From Diphasiastrum complanatum (Eukaryota > Streptophyta > Lycopodiopsida > Lycopodiales > Lycopodiaceae): 64,000 bases of DNA. A program made the translations under genes and the position numbers. Below, in pieces: positions 45,601 to 51,780 of the stretch. The notes under the pieces were generated by a model. That model was not told where the DNA came from, did no database searches, and was given only the letters and a program-made list of their open reading frames with translations. The DNA lies in contig CM055099.1 of assembly GCA_029204225.1 (NCBI GenBank), positions 70,133,349-70,197,348 on the forward strand. The letters run 5' to 3'. Each line of letters begins with the position of its first letter. Position 1 is the stretch's first letter.

Positions 45601-46875
45601 GCATGGCTTACTGGCTTCTGGTGGTGGTACAGCTGATCGTTGTATTCGTTTCTGGAACACGGCAACAAATGCTCACCTGAATTGCGTAGACACTGGTAGT
45701 CAGGTTTGATGGAAACCTTTAGTTTTGTCTATCAAGTTCAAATTTGTCTTTGGGGTCGATAGTTAAAAGTTTTCTTATGTATTTATCAGAAAGCCTTGGA
45801 AATATGAAAAACAGAAATGATTTTCGGACTTTTAAGATGGTTTGCAGGTTTGCAATCTGGTGTGGTCTAAAAATGTCAACGAACTTGTAAGCACTCATGG
45901 GTACTCCCAAAATCAAATAATAGTTTGGCGATATCCTGCCATGTCAAAGGTAAGATTGCTTTAAGCAGCCAAAGATCTATGATTATCTTACTACTGTTTG
46001 GTAAATTTTGAATTTTTCTCTGAGATGTGACTTGCTACAGATGTCAACTGGCATTTCTTTCTTATTGTTGAGTGGATTGCATCTATGTTGTCTGTTTCTT
46101 AGTCGATTTCCTGTAATAGGTATAGATTTTCAATCTAAATACATCCAAAGTAAAGTTTAATATGTATGGGTTGAAGACTTTTAACTGAAGGGAGCAATTG
46201 TCTCTCAGCTGGCAACTCTGACAGGACACACCTACAGAGTTCTATATCTGGCAATCTCACCCGATGGTCAGGTTTGTACTTGAAATCATTCAATTGCATT
46301 GTGTAATATTTGAGAATAGAATGTTTTATAACTCCACAATTTTTTTAGTCTGTGATTGTACATGCTGAACGTGGGAAAGCAGAAAATATCAATTTTGGAT
46401 TCTTTTTAAATTTGCTTTTCTAGCTTGGACTTAATACATTTTTCAACAAAGCTCACAATGTGGGCTCTTATTTGACTTTTGTAGACGATTGTAACTGGAG
46501 CAGGAGATGAGACCCTCAGATTTTGGAACGTTTTTCCTTTTCCAAAATCTCAAGTAAGACCAAGTCTGTAGGCTGGTTTTTTGCATGCATCCCAAGTTGC
46601 TGCAATTTTGTTCCTTTGTTGTGTCAAAGATTGTGAGAATGGTTGAGCAAGAACTGCCCATATGCTTGTCCTATCATGCTTTTTTGGTAACTGGATGGTC
46701 TTAGAATCCTGCATATGTTATCCCACAATGACACTGAATTATATTTCCGTCCAAAAAATAAATACAAAAATCTCTTGAAAGCCTTTTTCCTTTTTGTGAT
46801 AACTATTGCTTGTATTTGCAGAGTGCTGTTCGTGATACCGGAATTTGGTCTTTGGGTCGAACTCATATACGCTAG
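17787..46875 (+). CDS. FZR: FIZZY-RELATED/CCS52 (CDH1-type) APC/C activator, 10 exons
   Basis: Joined exons 17787-18413, 19000-19122, 40046-40150, 44852-45031, 45238-45300, 45509-45703, 45848-45949, 46209-46271, 46485-46553 and 46822-46875 give 526 residues and a stop, every junction in phase 0 with GT-AG borders. The family recruits D-box/KEN-box substrates such as mitotic cyclins to the anaphase-promoting complex and in plants promotes cell-cycle exit and endoreduplication. Visible hallmarks are the C-box DRFIPSR (residues 75-81), the RNLFRFK segment (156-162), the SPYKVLDAP junction (206-214), seven WD40 repeats (about 220-510) and the terminal Ile-Arg (525-526) that docks on the APC. The start is supported by an in-frame TAA at 17769 in unspliced sequence. 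Length is slightly above the usual 470-490 because of a longer N-terminus. No frameshift was found, so it is probably functional despite a 20.9-kb intron full of retroelements. Confidence 0.95.
19000..19122 (+). CDS. FZR: FZR exon 2: start of the WD40 propeller
   Basis: 41 codons beginning [19 protein letters not shown], the conserved entry to the propeller, then the first blade strands ([13 protein letters not shown]). The acceptor is ACAG at 18999 and the donor GTGAGT at 19123. Confidence 0.95.
19123..20540. other. Left part of FZR intron 2, no gene recognised
   Basis: AT-rich. An open frame at 19183-19590 (+) includes one C2H2-finger-like pattern (CTRC...HIEH), which I do not consider sufficient evidence for a gene. 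Confidence 0.4.
20545..21430 (+). mobile_element. LINE copy 1: 3' fragment, sense to FZR
   Basis: The + strand translation gives [17 protein letters not shown], then DTLGIS- and RYLDFGLSH-like pieces, the post-RT region of the LINE family found antisense further on. It reaches the C-terminal finger (ERICQICS) and the 3' end: hairpin ATGCC-TATT-GGCAT, GGAAAAGACATTAATAAA, then a TCTTTCTTTTTTTCT tail. A 26-bp segment is duplicated with period 33 (21143 and 21176). It is 5'-truncated, as is usual for LINEs, and inactive. Confidence 0.85.
21440..21870 (-). pseudogene. Ty1/copia gag fragment
   Basis: The minus strand reads [33 protein letters not shown] and [19 protein letters not shown], characteristic of copia gag (UBN2-type). 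It is isolated, with no pol or LTR nearby, and directly abuts the 3' tail of LINE copy 1. The gag family differs in detail from copia A and B at 11-16 kb. Confidence 0.75.
22165..23285 (-). mobile_element. LINE copy 2: 5'- and 3'-truncated fragment
   Basis: It starts inside the RT ([11 protein letters not shown]; the catalytic box reads YANDVV, so the second Asp is replaced by Asn) and runs through [26 protein letters not shown] and [11 protein letters not shown]. It stops before the zinc finger at about 22165. Several stops are present. The 5' end joins the end of copy 3 without any (GA)n tract, unlike other junctions. Confidence 0.75.
23285..27570 (-). mobile_element. LINE copy 3: nearly full length, 3' end missing
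   Basis: Minus strand, 5' end at the (GA)n tract of 27571. ORF1 pieces cover 27560-26294: a Ser/Ala-rich N-terminus, a heptad-rich coiled coil ([15 protein letters not shown]), then an RRM-like part ([22 protein letters not shown]). ORF2 pieces cover 26220-23285: endonuclease with [17 protein letters not shown] and [11 protein letters not shown], then RT with [13 protein letters not shown] and LLYADDVVL. Frameshifts separate the pieces. The zinc finger and 3' UTR are absent. Confidence 0.85.
24088..25152 (-). pseudogene. LINE copy 3 reverse transcriptase domain (354-codon open frame)
   Basis: One uninterrupted frame holds the linker and RT core: [81 protein letters not shown] and the catalytic [14 protein letters not shown] frameshift near 24110 moves the thumb region into the next frame (23265-24107). 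These are the RT0-RT7 blocks of APE-type LINEs. RNA-templated DNA synthesis at a nicked target is the family role. Confidence 0.85.
27571..27615. repeat. (GA)n microsatellite, about 22 units, at LINE junction
   Basis: Lies exactly between the 5' end of LINE copy 3 and the 3' end of LINE copy 4. On the LINE strand it is (TC)n continuing from a CTTTCTTTCC tail. Confidence 0.95.
28694..29689 (-). pseudogene. LINE copy 4 ORF2 reverse transcriptase
   Basis: 331 codons with [81 protein letters not shown] and [17 protein letters not shown]-like sequence. The catalytic YADD is intact. A stop just upstream (29690) and a shift downstream disconnect it from the endonuclease and from the finger at 28506-27886. 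Confidence 0.85.
29853..30857 (-). pseudogene. LINE copy 4 ORF2 endonuclease end and linker
   Basis: 334 codons covering the C-terminal half of the APE-type endonuclease ([34 protein letters not shown]) and the Pro/Arg-rich linker to RT ([40 protein letters not shown]). The endonuclease N-terminus is in other frames at 31478-30830. It nicks target DNA in the family mechanism. Confidence 0.8.
31665..32438 (-). pseudogene. LINE copy 4 ORF1, C-terminal 257 codons
   Basis: A Ser-rich segment, a coiled coil ([20 protein letters not shown]), then an RRM-like region ([26 protein letters not shown]). The N-terminal part from 32734 lies in a different frame, separated by a run of 25 G (32480-32504) that has probably changed length. 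That part includes a threefold SPSLAEIA repeat. ORF1 proteins of this kind trimerise and bind the element RNA. Confidence 0.75.
32480..32504. repeat. Run of 25 G within LINE ORF1
   Basis: A mononucleotide run (C on the LINE coding strand, encoding Pro) inside the Pro/Ser-rich N-terminus of ORF1. The reading frame differs on either side of it. Confidence 0.9.
32738..32845. repeat. (GA)n and (GAA)n tracts at LINE 4/5 junction
   Basis: (GA)11 at 32739-32760, about 45 bp of intervening sequence, (GA)n again near 32800, then (GAA)n up to the AATAAAGC end of LINE copy 5. The same order of 3' end, pyrimidine tract and next 5' end is seen at other junctions. Confidence 0.9.
32846..33985 (-). mobile_element. 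LINE copy 5: 3' third, 5' truncated
   Basis: The minus strand begins in the post-RT region ([17 protein letters not shown]), then [38 protein letters not shown], the finger [19 protein letters not shown] and a 3' UTR ending CATGGAAAAGACATTAATAAAGC with a TTC/TTTC tail. The terminal hairpin is damaged here. At 33985 it joins the 3' UTR of copy 6 directly. Confidence 0.85.
34914..35749 (-). pseudogene. LINE copy 6 ORF2 reverse transcriptase, two frames
   Basis: 35749-35381 has [41 protein letters not shown] and CCFVDL. A short deletion near 35440 removes the FRKAFDS block. 35384-34914 has [20 protein letters not shown] and [16 protein letters not shown]. The lost block contains the first catalytic Asp, so the enzyme would be inactive. 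Confidence 0.8.
35724..36965 (-). pseudogene. LINE copy 6 ORF2 endonuclease and linker, 413 codons
   Basis: Contains [48 protein letters not shown] and the Arg/Lys-rich linker ([24 protein letters not shown]). The SDHS box is lost to a local frame change near 36490, so catalytic His is not encoded in this frame. RT follows at 35749-34914. Confidence 0.8.
37329..38486 (-). CDS. LINE copy 6 ORF1 protein, 385 codons, open
   Basis: Starts MARKTRGSP; the minus-strand frame is open further upstream, but this Met matches the ORF1 start of copy 4. Residues about 10-140 are Ala/Pro/Thr-rich and disordered. About 170-235 is a coiled coil ([34 protein letters not shown]). About 290-385 is an RRM-like domain ([44 protein letters not shown]). 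This fits a LINE RNA-binding chaperone. It is the only undamaged ORF1 in the window. ORF2 of the same copy is broken. Confidence 0.8.
   Translation of the reverse strand: MARKTRGSPCSPTPTNAQTPPSTLPTPSASSAAPPAAPPAAVATPATAQLAAPPAATLFVAAPPIAPPDAASPPVVALLDAPPAAAPLTPSAVPPAAQPPTVAHPPAVAQHPPSLPLHASHSCPPSPPVPSTPISTNAAPDTPFLSHADYATSESFENFLVYQLKELKTDVQTLKLEIIHLRTENQQLRTEMENKYASQPEEETKMKIQDLERLNQHKESTNTWASIITKNKATNPPWTADDGSKSPPFSSFISATLTEEKLRDSKALNIRVRGIMDTQNAIDEAKRFLCTTLGHNADGLDTAWRTRKDTATLVLRFTSHTYRKATLRKRTKLRDTKIFMDDDLTYIQVEERRQALQTAKATGRRAIYRDGVVRYLNGTASGNNL
38535..38837. other. Spacer between (GA)n tracts upstream of LINE copy 6
   Basis: About 290 bp bounded by (GA)n at 38535-38550 and 38839-38866. 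It could be the 5' UTR of LINE copy 6 or unrelated intron sequence. No matching segment was noticed at the other LINE 5' ends. Confidence 0.35.
38839..38891. repeat. (GA)n then (GAA)n at LINE copy 7 3' end
   Basis: (GA)14 followed by (GAA)8, ending at the AAGCTTTATTAACG that marks a LINE 3' terminus on the minus strand. Confidence 0.95.
38892..39347 (-). mobile_element. Short LINE-derived module: ORF1 RRM fragment joined to a LINE 3' end
   Basis: Only about 455 bp between two (GA)n tracts. The minus strand encodes an RRM-like piece ([31 protein letters not shown] then a stop), clearly related to the ORF1 C-terminus, followed within about 200 bp by a standard LINE 3' end (hairpin ATGCC-TTTT-GGCAT, GACGTTAATAAAGC, TTC tail). 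ORF2 is absent. It may be an internally deleted LINE or a non-autonomous derivative mobilised by the LINE machinery. Confidence 0.7.
39348..39402. repeat. (GA)n microsatellite, about 27 units
   Basis: Borders the 5' end of the short LINE-derived module. Confidence 0.97.
39403..39573. other. 170-bp segment between two (GA)n tracts
   Basis: Contains tggatcagagcgatggatcag repeats. The edge nearest the right tract (gatcagcgccatccccatcac) resembles the sequence between ORF1 and the (GA)n tract of LINE copy 3 (27540-27570). It may be a LINE 5' leader fragment. Confidence 0.35.
39574..39615. repeat. (GA)n microsatellite, about 21 units
   Basis: Last GA tract on the right side of intron 2, followed by ordinary AT-rich intron sequence up to exon 3. 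Confidence 0.97.
40046..40150 (+). CDS. FZR: FZR exon 3: WD40 repeat 2
   Basis: 35 codons ([18 protein letters not shown]... to GEVQ), stranded between two transposon-filled introns. The acceptor TGCAG ends at 40045 and the donor is GTAACT at 40151. Confidence 0.93.
40151..41305. other. Left part of FZR intron 3; LTR-like remnant
   Basis: No coding sequence recognised. 41040-41180 shares gccctaaaggaagctt and gggccc-type motifs in similar order with the minus-strand chromovirus LTR (11150-11260), suggesting a decayed LTR of that family. The segment 40500-40620 (tatttatagtcttttaggccc) also has an LTR look. Confidence 0.35.
41310..41560 (+). mobile_element. LINE copy 8: RT fragment, sense to FZR
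   Basis: Encodes [38 protein letters not shown] and [18 protein letters not shown], the RT core of the same LINE family. The catalytic box is YVDD rather than YADD. It stops exactly where an antisense ORF1 piece starts (about 41561), forming an inverted junction. Confidence 0.8.
41561..42070 (-). mobile_element. LINE copy 9: ORF1 5' part with internal duplication
   Basis: The minus strand from about 42070 has a CTTTCTTTCTCTCTCC start, an ATG with [12 protein letters not shown] (about 41990), and later [20 protein letters not shown]. Roughly 60 bp at 41811-41870 recur at 41561-41620. No ORF2 is present. Confidence 0.65.
42071..43505 (-). mobile_element. LINE copy 10: divergent 3' half
   Basis: The minus strand begins SKCRLFE-like after the RT core and includes [34 protein letters not shown], the finger [20 protein letters not shown] (first Cys replaced) and a 3' end with hairpin ATGCT-TTTT-AGCAT, CAAGGACAATATTTC and a TTTC tail. 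It is the most divergent copy. Its 3' end abuts the 5' end of copy 9, and its 5' truncation abuts a chromovirus fragment. Confidence 0.8.
43510..44310 (+). pseudogene. Chromovirus integrase C-terminus with chromodomain
   Basis: An open frame of 273 codons from 43489. [33 protein letters not shown] and then [12 protein letters not shown] match the GPY/F module and chromodomain of a gypsy integrase. After the chromodomain the frame continues with low-complexity sequence that is not obviously coding. The GTGGGGGGGG run near 44226 may be an old polypurine tract or LTR edge. The rest of the element is absent. Confidence 0.75.
44311..44851. other. Right part of FZR intron 3, no feature seen
   Basis: AT-rich intron sequence leading to the exon 4 acceptor. 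Nothing recognised. Confidence 0.5.
44852..45031 (+). CDS. FZR: FZR exon 4: end of WD40 repeat 2 through repeat 3
   Basis: 60 codons with [20 protein letters not shown] and [19 protein letters not shown], strongly conserved in plant CDH1 proteins. The acceptor CACAG ends at 44851. Confidence 0.95.
45238..45300 (+). CDS. FZR: FZR exon 5: WD40 repeat 4
   Basis: 21 codons, [20 protein letters not shown] plus Q, between acceptor CCAAG and donor GTTTGC. Confidence 0.93.
45509..45703 (+). CDS. FZR: FZR exon 6: WD40 repeats 4-5
   Basis: 65 codons including [31 protein letters not shown] and [13 protein letters not shown]. The acceptor GGCAG ends at 45508. Confidence 0.95.
45848..45949 (+). CDS. 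FZR: FZR exon 7: WD40 repeat 6
   Basis: 34 codons with [20 protein letters not shown] and [13 protein letters not shown]. Borders are TTTGCAG and GTAAGA. Confidence 0.95.
46209..46271 (+). CDS. FZR: FZR exon 8: WD40 repeat 7, first part
   Basis: 21 codons, [20 protein letters not shown] plus Q. The acceptor CTCAG ends at 46208. Confidence 0.93.
46485..46553 (+). CDS. FZR: FZR exon 9: WD40 repeat 7, second part
   Basis: 23 codons with [20 protein letters not shown], closing the propeller. The acceptor TTGTAG ends at 46484. Confidence 0.93.
46822..46875 (+). CDS. FZR: FZR exon 10: C-terminal tail with Ile-Arg end
   Basis: 17 codons ([17 protein letters not shown]) and TAG. The terminal IR dipeptide binds TPR subunits of the APC. 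The acceptor TTGCAG ends at 46821. Confidence 0.92.
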   Translation, partial: SAVRDTGIWSLGRTHIR

Positions 46876-47409
46876 GAAATCTGGAGAGTTTCGTCAAATT
46901 CCCCAGCTAGTAACACTTGTAAAATTCATTTTGTTTCCCCCCTCCCGCTCCTCTGCATGTTATTTGATGCTTATCATCTTTATTAGGCATCCACACATGC
47001 TGTAGCATTAACCGCATGACCTGACACGATGTTTCAGGATCGACACATTTAACCGCTTGACTGGCACAACCTGTCTCTTGACTGATGTACAAGAGTTAAT
47101 TTTTGGTGGATTAGCTCTAACAAACCTGTGGTCCCATCTTGGATTGATGGCCCTGAACAAAATCTGCATGTCATAACTACATGCAGATTGCAAAGATGGG
47201 AGTTTTTTGTGTAACATTTCCTCTGTATATTTCAAAGCTTGTATTTTCCCTTTTGAGTTTGAATTTTGAAACTCTCTTGAAAGTCTCCCAGATTGCAAGT
47301 GGAGTATAGTTATCATTCTGGTTTACTTTTTTAGCTTGTAAAGATCTGCAAGTCAAATCTTGAAGGCTATTAACAACTTATGTCACTAATTTAAATTTTA
47401 TTCATAACA
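46876..47409 (+). other. FZR 3' flank / probable 3' UTR with compound hairpin
   Basis: Sequence after the stop codon. No canonical AATAAA was found, so the polyadenylation site is unknown. 47132-47201 forms a nested inverted repeat: inner arms of 11 bp (47161-47171 and 47179-47189, perfect, 7-nt loop) and outer arms of 9 bp (47132-47140 and 47193-47201, perfect). Confidence 0.45.
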
Positions 47410-47421
47410 TGGTATCAAAGC
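47410..47421 (+). other. Primer-binding-site-like sequence, tRNA-Met type
   Basis: TGGTATCAAAGC, one base from the canonical initiator-Met PBS, preceded by TTCATAACA as at a copia LTR end. It suggests that a degenerate copia LTR lies just upstream, possibly overlapping the FZR 3' flank. No gag follows in recognisable form. Confidence 0.4.
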
Positions 47422-48685
47422 ACTTGCTAGTACATGTGGGCAGTATTTTCTACAGTCATGAGCTACAGTTTGCATCGACAGATTGACACTGCTAGTTATC
47501 ATTACCGTTGTCGGTGCATGTACCAGTACCTAACACACATCACATGTAACCGGCCAGTAGTAACAACTTTCGAGCAGTTCATCCCAAGGAACACGATGCT
47601 ACGACAAAAATCAAAGCTTTTGACAAATTTTATGAAAGTCAGTATCACTACCCCTATTAATAATATTACTAGTGCTGGCTTTCAGGACCAGCTATGGCGA
47701 TGCCTTTTTGGTAACCTTATGCAGGAAGATTAGTGCTACAACAATCACTTTGGCTACTGATGGGTATGGGTGCTAAATAAGGTTGCCGGCTACCAACTAC
47801 CACTATCAGCTACTGCAAGGTGTTACCAGCTACCAATATTCGCTACCAATCACGGAGTAAGTCACCTACTATGGATTACCAGTTATCAGCTACATGTTCA
47901 TCAATTAGTGCTGTAGGCTACGTGCTGTTAGTTGTGTGTTACTGGTAATGCTCCCTCGACTCTTGTACTGCGGAGTCCTTAAGCTTGCTTACAATGGTCA
48001 ACCTATTTTCAGCCTTAATTGAAGAAAGGGCTCCTTCATGAGAATAGGTGAAAATCTCGAGATTTGGGAACAAATTATGAGTTTTTGGGAATTTTTTGGA
48101 TAAAAGAGCAAAGTCATAGCATTTGGTCATCAAGTATTCATGACTCGTAGAGTATCTCCAGATTATTCCTGTAGATTGTTCAACCATAGTACATGAAGCT
48201 AATTTCTCAGTTTGTTCGATAATGTAATGAGATATTTTGGGCTATTTTTGATGTATTTCTTTCCTTGTCATGATATCTTGTGACTTCCCATTCTATTTGT
48301 CGATCCTTTTTCCTATAGCCAAATTTCCATCATTACTTTGACCATGGCCTTGAGGCTCTCAGGGCCGAGTGTGATGATTTGAACCCTGTTAACTGCTCCA
48401 AATCACTCAAAGTGCTTTTGGCTTCAACCCGGTTTGACCTACTTTTAAGTCATCGTGATATTTCGGCTGACATATTTTCCAGGGAGACTTTAGTCTTTAC
48501 ATAAGGTGCCTTGAAATTTAATCTTTCATATTCATAAAATCAATATAGCCACTTTTCAATGGATTTCCACATTTATGATAGACTCATTTTATACTAAATC
48601 ATTAAACATTTTTACTTATTACCTGTTACATCGTTGAGTAATATATTCACCAAAAATGATGCGGTAACCTTGATGATGAATAAAT
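47422..48685. other. No recognisable gene
   Basis: Contains imperfect repeats of ctaccaactaccactatcagctac type near 47790-47900. The open frames here have no family motif. Confidence 0.3.
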
Positions 48686-48689
48686 TAGA

Positions 48690-49002
48690 GCCTCCGAATA
48701 GGCTATCTAAGTGGATCATTTTTTATTATTGTTTGAAGAGTAAACCACCCAAAAAAAACTACAAGGCCTAAATGTTTGCAGTTGTGAACGAGGGAATCCA
48801 AAAGAAGAGACAAGATGAGCATTTGAAAGAACTTGCCAAGATAGATGTGGAGCTGATTCTAAAATGGTATAGTGATCTAGCTAATTACTTGTCCACTTTG
48901 GAGATCCCCACTACCTATACCTCGAAAGAAAGATGCAAGCTTAGACTGCAGGCATTAAAATTTTCTTTGATAGTTGGAGTTTCATATCAAAGAGGTTCGT
49001 AA
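48690..49002 (+). pseudogene. Gypsy RNase H end and RNase H-integrase linker
   Basis: NKLEPPNRLSKW followed, after a stop, by ILKWYSDLANYLSTLEIP and KLRLQALKFSLIVGVSYQRG matches the segment between RNase H and integrase in Ty3/gypsy polyproteins (D..NYL......P......K..L...A..F....G.LY.RG). It is an isolated fragment. The integrase that would follow is not next to it. Confidence 0.6.
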
Positions 49003-49610
49003 GCCTAAATTTTTTCTTTATGACCGCTTTTACTTCCATCTTTTTCTCTACCTTCTCAGAAAATATGTCGTCTATATTTTTACAGGGGGCTCATAATATA
49101 GATGCAAGCCTTAGAAACCCGTTCCGGGGACCCAAGCCAGTTGGAACATATTGTACATTCCGTATAGCATGTTCTGGAACGTACTAGGTCGGAACATTGT
49201 ACAAGTAAAAAAAGGGGAATTTTTTTTCCCTTCGTGCCACGATCTAGAACGCGTTTCATTCTACTTTCTATTGAAGGCATGAGCCCAATCAAGGGCGGTG
49301 GGAACCCAGAAGATTGGACGCATTACAACTCATAGATCCACCTCTACTATTAGTCGGATGCTCAATTCATGTATTTTCACAAGATACCATCTAGTGGTAC
49401 AATTCTCTTTGAGCGATGCTAATCACATTCATTCTACAACTACTTGCTACATTTGCTTTGCAGTACAATATCTCGTGCTTACTTGGGCTATGATTGAGTG
49501 GTTCTTGTCACTTTTCTAGCTTGATCTGTTGGCATCTGCTGATTCTAGAGCTAAGAAGTTTATGTGGATGAGGAAAGGAAATGATGGTTCAAGTGAAGAA
49601 AACAATGAAA
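49003..49610. other. No recognisable gene
   Basis: Includes several variants of gttctggaacgta / ggaacattgtaca near 49120-49260. Nothing coding recognised. Confidence 0.3.
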
Positions 49611-49613
49611 TGA

Positions 49614-50984
49614 GTGACAGAGACTGGAATGAGCAAAGAGGCCACAAGGAGTTATCGAGGCTTAGCGGAAAATGATGTGGCACCTGCCGAATTTTCCAGA
49701 CAAGCATCTAGTCGCCAACGGGCACGCAGCGAGGTCGTAATTCTTGACTCGCCTCCCACGTCACATCGTCGTAGTAGGCTACCACTGCCAGCTGCGCTAC
49801 CACTCCCTGTTGCCACTCGTTCTGCCCAATCACAGCTACCCAAGCCGCCTCTTCCCCAGACACTCAAGCTACTTCACTGAACACGCAGACTTTTATGGAT
49901 GTGTTTGCTGATTCTGATCCTTTGGAGGGAAATGAAATTTTTGTGATGCGTCAGAGCCCTGGACCCTTTGAACCCCAATCCCCTAGAAAAGGATTCGAAC
50001 AAGTCCATGATAGCGCTAATATTTTTGATCCATATTTTCAGGTCAATCAACAAGATCAAGCAGATCAGGCACCAGACACCATTCGGGTCAATCAACAAGA
50101 TCAAGCAGATCAGGCACCAGACACCATTCGGGTCGTCCATGCAGTTAAATCACTGAAGCAATTCGACGCCACGGTGCTTGACGGATATGAAGAAGAAGAC
50201 CTCTTCGAGGAAGAAGAGCCACCGATACGACCTCAACGCCAAACGAGCATAGTACCTGTAGTTCCTGTTCCTGCTATTGCTGCTGCTGCTACCATTGCAA
50301 CACAAGTGGATTCTAGTGACGCACTCAGTTTAGTTAATAACCTTGCGTGCGTGATCCAGACCATGTTGGATAAAAATAAGGATATGGACAAGAGAATCTC
50401 CGAGCTGGGATTCGAGAACACCTTGATTAGCCATAAGGTGATCTAGCTGAATCGAGAGTTAAAGATCGCCAAGCAACATGAAGCTAAGTCGAAAAATGAG
50501 ATGAAGAAAGCCCAGCAATCAGTCGAAACCTTGGAAGGCTACGTGATGACTCTCCAGAATACATTGACAACAACGCAAGATCAAGTGGACAAAGTTGTCC
50601 AAGATGCCAAACAACAGGTGTTGCTGCTTCAGGGGCAATTGGATATGGTTGCGCGCCTTCAAGGTGAATTGGATGCGACCACCCTTGAAAGAGACACTTA
50701 CCTCTAGACACAAATATCTGATTGTCCCGTCTCATCGGATGAGATCCGCTACCTGTTCAAGAAGGTTGAAACCTACCGAACCTCATTGGCAGAGTTTCAA
50801 GTCAGATTTTATAAGTTCAAACGTACGACATCGACTGAACTGGGCAAAGCAAAGACAATCATCAAAGATTACGAAAAGGCAGTTGCTCAAGTCTTGGAGT
50901 CGAATCCCCATATTCAAGTTCAGGTTATGCCACAGTTCTCGCCTCAGCCACAAGATCAGGGATGATTGGATACAAGCATGGATC
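49614..50984 (+). pseudogene. Coiled-coil reading frame, probably an extra 3' ORF of an LTR element
   Basis: A frameshifted frame: 49614-49880, then 49895-50446 (183 codons), then after a TAG 50501-50707 and on to about 50964. The N-part is acidic and Gln/Pro-rich, with an exactly duplicated 15-residue unit starting VNQQDQ. After about residue 130 it becomes a long heptad-rich coiled coil (LDKNKDMDKRISELGFENT, MKKAQQSVETLEGYVMTLQN, QQVLLLQGQLDMVARLQGEL). It ends next to a polypurine tract. I do not recognise a host family. Position suggests an additional ORF between pol and 3' LTR, as in some Tat/Athila-type elements. Confidence 0.45.
50042..50131 (+). repeat. Exact 45-bp tandem duplication
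   Basis: 50042-50086 and 50087-50131 are identical and in frame, adding 15 residues to the acidic part of the coiled-coil frame. Complete identity points to recent origin. Confidence 0.97.
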
Positions 50985-50994
50985 AAGGGGGAGA
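50985..50994 (+). other. Candidate polypurine tract followed by LTR start
   Basis: AAGGGGGAGA immediately precedes TGTCGG. This is the normal arrangement of an LTR-element PPT and the TG start of a 3' LTR. No second LTR copy was found, and the putative LTR is cut at about 51250 by a minus-strand gypsy RT. Confidence 0.45.
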
Positions 50995-51289
50995 TGTCGG
51001 TACTCAAAAAGACAACACCAGATCCAAATGTTAGGCAATCTATGCTCTTTGCAAACGACTTGACAATGTTGGCGTCCATATCACCAAGATGGGAAGATTG
51101 CCTTCCAGCGCTGGCTTTCGATCCAAATATCCCGACGGCGTCTGACAAAGTCCAAGATCATTTGCCATTGGCCAGATTATACTATCGAGCTGCGATGCTG
51201 GGCGGAGCATGGGAGTCCAGATTTATAGCTTGGACAACCTCCAATTGGATTGCAGGGGCAAATAAGTGCTTTCTATCGCACAAAAAAGA

Positions 51290-51780
51290 TTTCAACACCG
51301 AGTGCCTGAAATTCATGGAAAAGGTGCAATACCATTTTATGGCGATCCGCATGTGTGCAATCTTGACTTGGTTGTAATCACTAAATCCATCCAAAAAACT
51401 ATAGGCTTCCGCTCTAGCAAGACGGTCCATTATGCTTTCAATAAAGGATAACAGAAAGTGATCCTTTTGCGTCACTTTGTTCAAGGTTTTGAGATTCACA
51501 CAAATTTTCATCTTCTCACTCTTCTTAGGAACAACGACAATTGGCAAAACCCATTCGGTATGTTCGATTTCGTAAATAAAGTCGGCTTCAAGTAACCTTT
51601 GTGGCTCTTTCTTTATAAACTCAGTAACATTTGGATTACAACGATAAAATCTTGTGACCTTTGGAATTGCATCAGGCATCAAAGGAATTGTATCATCAAT
51701 CACCGATATAGATATCCCTTTTAGATCCTTGTATGTCCAGGCAAAACAATCTTGATACTTGATCAATAACTTTTTTGACG
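51290..51780 (-). pseudogene. Gypsy reverse transcriptase N-terminal half
   Basis: Contains FAWTYKDLKGI, PKVTRFYRCNP, LEADFIYEIEHTEWVLPIVV, ICVNLKTLNKVTQKDHFLL and AYSFLDGFSDYNQVKIA. The last block includes the first catalytic Asp (usually FLDGFSGYNQ). Beyond this the reading frame shifts, and the YxDD region is not present. Confidence 0.8.
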
